Assembly (NCBI GenBank): GCA_005800465.1
Contig: SYFI01000047.1
Span: 1 to 17,523 of the forward strand
Reading direction: 5' to 3'
DNA from: Actinomycetota bacterium
GTDB lineage: Bacteria; Actinomycetota; Thermoleophilia; Miltoncostaeales; Miltoncostaeaceae
DNA: 17,523 nucleotides
Position 1 is the first letter of the stretch, and each line of letters starts with the position of its first letter. Positions 14,589 to 17,523 of this stretch are shown here, piece by piece. Both the position numbers and the translations under genes were made by a program. Below the pieces are notes generated by a model. It did not search any database. It saw only the letters and a program-made list of their open reading frames with translations, and was not told the origin of the DNA.

Positions 14589-15653
14589 ATGGAGACCCGA
14601 CGACTCGGCACATCTGACCTCGAACTCACTGTGGTGGGGCTGGGCACCTGGCAGTTCGGCGGGCGCTGGGGCGGCGCCGACGATGCCGATAGCGAGGCGG
14701 CCTGTCACGCGGCGCTCGACACCGGCATCAACTGGATCGACACGGCCGACATCTACGGTCAGGGGCGCGCCGAGGTGGTTGTGGGCAAGGTCGTGCGAGA
14801 GCGTCGCGACGACGTCATCGTGGCCACCAAGGGCGGCGTTGCGTGGGAGATGGGGGCCGATGGCCTGAATATCTGGCGTGAGGCCACGGGTGCGTACCTG
14901 CGCATGGCACTCGAGCGCAGCCTCACGGCGCTGCAGATGGATCACGTTGACCTGTATCAGGTTCACTGGCCGGTGAACGGCGTGGACGCCGCCGACACCA
15001 TGGGTGAGCTTCAACATCTGCGCGACGAGGGAAAGATCCGTTGGATCGGCGTGTCCAACTACCACCACGACGACCTTGTGGCTGCGCATGCCGTGGAGCC
15101 GTTCGTGTCAGTCCAGATGGGCTACCACGTGATGCGTCGAAAGGTCGAGCAGGCCGAGATCCCGTGGTGCGCCGACAATGGGGTGGGTGTGCTGGCGTAC
15201 GGGCCGCTGGCCCATGGCCTCCTGACCGGCCGTATGGACGAGCACACCACCTTTCCCGGGAACGACTGGCGTGCGGCCAGCGAGTTGTTCGCTGATGAGT
15301 TGTTCGCCGATCGCATTCAGGTCGTACGCGAGCTCCAGGCCATCGCCAGCGAGGCCGGCCGATCCGGTGGCGTCGGCGAACTCGCCGTTGCGTGGGCGCT
15401 GCGCCTGCCAGCCGTCACAGCCGCAATCATCGGTGCCCACGACGCCGCGCAGGCCCGGGGCATCGCCGCACTTGCCGCCCGCCCCCTCAGCGCCGATGAG
15501 GACGCGGCGATTGAGACGGTGCTTGCGGCACACCCTGCCGCCGCCCGGGAGTACGGCCACGGTGAGCCACCGCAGCGCGAGACGGTCTCGCGGCATTCAT
15601 CGGCACCGCTGATGGTGCTCCTCCCCCGCTCTTCGGATCGGGGGTTCCATTGA
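14589..15653 (+). CDS. aldo/keto reductase
   Basis: A 354-residue NAD(P)H-dependent TIM-barrel oxidoreductase. The catalytic tetrad is visible: Asp51 and Tyr56 (WIDTADIYG), Lys81 (ATKGG), and His126 (YQVHWP). Also seen are the GLGTWQFGG start, IRWIGVSNYH, and the cofactor-binding tail region AVTAAIIGAHDAAQ. It resembles the AKR group acting on sugars or aldehydes (YghZ/YhdN-like), but the substrate is unknown. ATG 14589 is preferred because AAGGGA ends 5 bases upstream; ATG 14583, overlapping the previous stop, is possible. The last 35 or so residues are not family-like and run through hairpin sequence, so the C-terminus looks extended. Confidence 0.92.
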   Translation: METRRLGTSDLELTVVGLGTWQFGGRWGGADDADSEAACHAALDTGINWIDTADIYGQGRAEVVVGKVVRERRDDVIVATKGGVAWEMGADGLNIWREATGAYLRMALERSLTALQMDHVDLYQVHWPVNGVDAADTMGELQHLRDEGKIRWIGVSNYHHDDLVAAHAVEPFVSVQMGYHVMRRKVEQAEIPWCADNGVGVLAYGPLAHGLLTGRMDEHTTFPGNDWRAASELFADELFADRIQVVRELQAIASEAGRSGGVGELAVAWALRLPAVTAAIIGAHDAAQARGIAALAARPLSADEDAAIETVLAAHPAAAREYGHGEPPQRETVSRHSSAPLMVLLPRSSDRGFH

Positions 15654-15696
15654 TCACACGGAGGCGGCCCGGGGGAGGGCGCACCTCCGTGTGATC
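15652..15696. terminator. 13-bp perfect inverted repeat between convergent genes
   Basis: GATCACACGGAGG (15652-15664) pairs without mismatch with CCTCCGTGTGATC (15684-15696) around a 19-base GC-rich loop that itself holds GCCC/GGGC. It begins inside the stop codon of the aldo/keto reductase and ends 10 bases before the stop of the minus-strand DUF4234 gene. The position and symmetry fit a bidirectional terminator, though neither side has a T-run. Confidence 0.8.
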
Positions 15697-15706
15697 CGGT
15701 CGGTTG

Positions 15707-16153
15707 TCAGTCGGCTGGCGGCGGTGGCGCAGCTGCAGCCACCGCGGAGGTTGCGCCTGCCATGTCCCAGGTGGAATTGAGCGATGCCTGCAGGTAGGGG
15801 TGCTGAAGGCTGTAGAGAAAGCTGAACAGCACAGACAGACCCACTGACGGCTCCTCGCCTGGCGCCCCGGCCAGCACGATGCGACGCACCTCGCGTACCC
15901 GCGTGGCGGTGGTCACCCAGGTCCAGATAACCGGCACGATGAGGATTACCCCCGGGAAGATGGCGAGCACACTTTTGCCCGGCGAGTTGCCGATCGGTGC
16001 CCCGGCCGCGGCGGAGAAATCACGGACTTCACGGTTCATGTAGTACCAGTGGAACAGCCCGTAGATACCAAAGGTCACGAGAATCAATAGCCACGTGACC
16101 AACGGCCCGCGCCGCTTCACCGCGACTCCTTGTACAACCATTTCCAACGCCAT
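15707..16153 (-). CDS. DUF4234 membrane protein
   Basis: A 148-residue membrane protein read from 16153 down to 15707. The DUF4234 signature RRGPLVTWLLILVTFGIYGLFHWYYMNREVRDF is near the N-terminus; a second hydrophobic stretch (about residues 62-82) and a third (about 103-116) follow, with a Pro/Ala-rich tail. The role of the family is unknown. There are two in-frame starts with ribosome sites: ATG 16153 after AGGAGG, and GTG 16120 after AAGGAG. The second gives MKRRGP, the more usual family start, so the mature protein could be 137 residues. It is transcribed away from the epimerase-like gene. Confidence 0.85.
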   Translation of the reverse strand: MALEMVVQGVAVKRRGPLVTWLLILVTFGIYGLFHWYYMNREVRDFSAAAGAPIGNSPGKSVLAIFPGVILIVPVIWTWVTTATRVREVRRIVLAGAPGEEPSVGLSVLFSFLYSLQHPYLQASLNSTWDMAGATSAVAAAAPPPPAD

Positions 16154-16183
16154 TCCGGCCTCCTGATCGGGATTCAGAGGGGG

Positions 16184-16211
16184 AGAGTACGAGCGTCGAG
16201 GAGGTTAGCAA
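16184..16211 (-). promoter_or_regulatory. candidate promoter of the DUF4234 gene
   Basis: On the minus strand, TTGCTA (plus-strand 16206-16211) and TACTCT (plus-strand 16184-16189) are separated by 16 bases and precede ATG 16153 by about 30 bases. They are a fair -35 and a TAnnnT -10. Confidence 0.4.
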
Positions 16212-16246
16212 CTCCATTCCGCGCTGAGATAGGCATCATCAGGGGT

Positions 16247-17143
16247 GTGCGGATCGCGGTGACAGGGGCGAGTGGCCTCATTGGTGGGCACGTGAGCGAA
16301 GCCCTGCTCGCGCGGGGCGACGTGATCGTGCCGGTATCGCGCGCTGGGGGCATGGTGCACGGGGTTCACACCGTGCGCTGGGATCCGACGACGGAGGCGC
16401 TCCCGGCTGCCGCCATCGATGGCGTTGACGCCGTGGTGAACCTTGCCGGTGCCTCGGTTGCTGAGGGCCGCTGGACCGATGCGCGCAAGCGCATCATCCG
16501 CGACAGCCGGGTTGTCACCACCACTCGTATCGCCGATGCATTGGCGGCGGGCGCGGGCCCCCGGGTGCTGGTGAGCGGCAGCGCCAGCGGGTACTACGGC
16601 AATCGCGCAGACGAGGTACTGGACGAGACATCCGGATCTGGTACCGACTTCCTGTCGGGTGTTGCGCGTGAATGGGAGGCCGCTGCGCACCGGGCAGAAG
16701 CGGGCGGGGTGCGCGTGGTCATCTCCCGCACCGGCATGGTGTTCGCACCCGATGGCGGCGTCATCCCCCGGCTGGCCAAGATTGCGCGCATCGGCGGTGC
16801 GGGCGCCATCGGGGGAGGCCGGCAGTGGGTGCCCTGGGTGGCGATCGCCGACGTAGTGGGCATGATTCTCGCGGCCATCGACAACGCCTCGTGGCACGGA
16901 CCAATCAATGTCACCGCGCCCTGCCCCATGCGTCAGCGCGAGGTGGCCGCGGCACTTGGCACCGCAGTCGGACGCCCGGCCAAGGTTCCGACACCGGGGT
17001 TCGTGCTGCGCGCGGCCATGGGGGAGATGGCGGCATTGGTGCTTGATAGCCAGCGTGCGGTGCCTGCTGCCGCCGAGGCCCTTGGCTATGTGTGGGTGCA
17101 CTCCGACGTGCAGTCGGCGCTGCGGGCGGCGCTACCGGATTAG
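16247..17143 (+). CDS. TIGR01777 family SDR/epimerase-like protein
   Basis: A 298-residue extended-SDR protein of the YfcH/TIGR01777 family. It starts with VRIAVTGASGLIGGHV (NAD(P)-binding GxxGxxG at about residues 7-13). Then come the family marks AVVNLAGASVAEGRWTD, RVVTTTRIADAL, SGSASGYYGNRADEVLDE, VVISRTGMVFAPDGGVIPRL, GGGRQWVPWVAIADVVGMI, GPINVTAPCPMRQREVA, and the C-terminal LDSQRAVPAAAEALGY. GTG 16247 is chosen because the family begins here and the 39 residues upstream are not family-like. The usual length is about 300. The reaction is unknown for the family; it is linked to cell-division inhibitor annotations that are not well founded. There is no usable SD, so a leaderless start is possible. 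Confidence 0.9.
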   Translation: MRIAVTGASGLIGGHVSEALLARGDVIVPVSRAGGMVHGVHTVRWDPTTEALPAAAIDGVDAVVNLAGASVAEGRWTDARKRIIRDSRVVTTTRIADALAAGAGPRVLVSGSASGYYGNRADEVLDETSGSGTDFLSGVAREWEAAAHRAEAGGVRVVISRTGMVFAPDGGVIPRLAKIARIGGAGAIGGGRQWVPWVAIADVVGMILAAIDNASWHGPINVTAPCPMRQREVAAALGTAVGRPAKVPTPGFVLRAAMGEMAALVLDSQRAVPAAAEALGYVWVHSDVQSALRAALPD

Positions 17144-17418
17144 TCGGTGGACTTGGGCTTTGGAGGTGGCGCCAGGTCGGGGAATAGCCGCACGAGGTCG
17201 GCCTGCAGTACAAGCCACGTCTCCCGCAAATGCGTGGTGAGCACGTGGTACTTCCCACCCGGCATCATCGATGCCGTCTTGAACACGGCTTCGTCGCCTT
17301 GGGTATCGGCCTCGAACACCATCTGCCGGTAGTCCTCGAGGAGGGTCGCCAGATCGAGATGGTGTTGCTGTTGCACCTGCAGCAACTGGTCAATACGGGC
17401 GAGGGCCTCGTCGGACAT
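17140..17418 (-). CDS. small hypothetical protein
   Basis: A 92-residue soluble protein read from ATG 17418, with GGAGG 4 bases upstream. Residues 1-35 are helical with a Gln/His-rich run (QVQQQHH). Then comes EDYRQMVFEADTQGDEAVFKTASMMPGGKY, a helix HVLTTHLRETWLVLQADLVRLFPDL, and a Pro/Lys tail. I recognise no family. Its stop TAA overlaps the TAG of the plus-strand epimerase-like gene in the four bases 17140-17143, so the two genes converge without an intergenic terminator. Confidence 0.75.
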   Translation of the reverse strand: MSDEALARIDQLLQVQQQHHLDLATLLEDYRQMVFEADTQGDEAVFKTASMMPGGKYHVLTTHLRETWLVLQADLVRLFPDLAPPPKPKSTD

Positions 17419-17477
17419 GATGCCTCCGGGGTGGAACGGTTCGACGAAACCCTACCCGTGGACGGCTGCGACGGTGC

Positions 17478-17483
17478 TACTTT
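17478..17483 (+). promoter_or_regulatory. candidate -10 box of the tRNA gene
   Basis: TACTTT fits TAnnnT and ends 10 bases before the tRNA 5' end, so the precursor would have a very short leader. No clear -35 is seen. Confidence 0.35.
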
Positions 17484-17493
17484 CCCGAACCGC

Positions 17494-17523
17494 GGGGGAT
17501 TAGCTCAGATGGGAGAGCGCCTG
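17494..17523 (+). tRNA. tRNA-Ala, 3'-truncated by the window end
   Basis: The last 30 bases begin with acceptor strand GGGGGAT, then T8 and A9, the D-stem GCTC, the D-loop AGATGGGA, the closing GAGC and the start of the anticodon stem GCCTG. This matches the 5' half of bacterial tRNA-Ala. The anticodon lies beyond the window, so the identity rests on the conserved 5' half. Confidence 0.85.

Noticed and set aside
15639..15660. tRNA-like T-arm (GGGGTTCCATTGATC)
   Set aside because: No acceptor, D or anticodon stem can be placed around it; it is the edge of two hairpins.
16130..16246. Upstream extension of the epimerase-like frame from 16130
   Set aside because: The added residues are not family-like and overlap the start of the divergent DUF4234 gene; GTG 16247 fits the family N-terminus.
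1..17523. CRISPR arrays, insertion sequences, integrases, toxin-antitoxin pairs or defence genes
   Set aside because: No regular repeats, transposase motifs or such domains were seen on either strand. The tRNA at the right edge could be an integration site, but nothing in the window supports this.

Overview
The window is a GC-rich, almost fully coding stretch of a bacterial chromosome. Strong G/C preference at third codon positions, frequent GTG/TTG starts, several starts with no Shine-Dalgarno (SD) sequence behind TAnnnT-type -10 boxes, and the mix of families suggest an actinobacterium, possibly a deep-branching or uncultured one. That placement is inference. No mobile elements, CRISPR arrays or phage genes are visible.

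Layout. (1) 1-1161: the end of a GYD-domain protein, a small one-helix protein, and a metallo-beta-lactamase-fold hydrolase whose first zinc-ligand His is replaced by Gln. (2) 1218-4628: three tandem paralogous four-helix membrane proteins (one apparently starting at CTG), a small coiled-coil protein, a DedA-family gene broken by an apparent one-base deletion, and a PAS-containing sensor histidine kinase without a response regulator in the window. (3) 4711-9034: a surface-sugar operon with a DegT-type aminotransferase, a DUF354 glycosyltransferase-like protein that seems to start at ATC, a membrane-anchored UDP-HexNAc 4,6-dehydratase, and a translationally coupled Cys/His-rich small protein. 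A foldable leader precedes it and a hairpin follows it. (4) 9134-12117: a LysR regulator, a NadB/SdhA-like flavoprotein and a phosphosulfolactate synthase (ComA), which together look like a small sulfonate-metabolism cluster. (5) 12169-15653: a secreted GH42-like hydrolase, a zinc-ribbon/PAS protein, and an aldo/keto reductase. (6) 15652-17523: a strong inverted repeat between convergent genes, a DUF4234 membrane protein (minus strand), a TIGR01777 epimerase-like protein, a small minus-strand protein whose stop overlaps that of the epimerase, and the first 30 nt of a tRNA-Ala cut by the window edge.

How the genes may work together. The dehydratase and aminotransferase would make a UDP-4-amino-4,6-dideoxy-HexNAc (bacillosamine-type chemistry), and the DUF354 protein could use it in glycan assembly. 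ComA would join sulfite and phosphoenolpyruvate; the coupled flavoprotein and the LysR protein are candidate partner enzyme and regulator. The most unusual points are the ComA/flavoprotein pairing, the -10/start-codon arrangement suggesting leaderless mRNAs, the two non-canonical start codons, and the tandem membrane-protein triplet.
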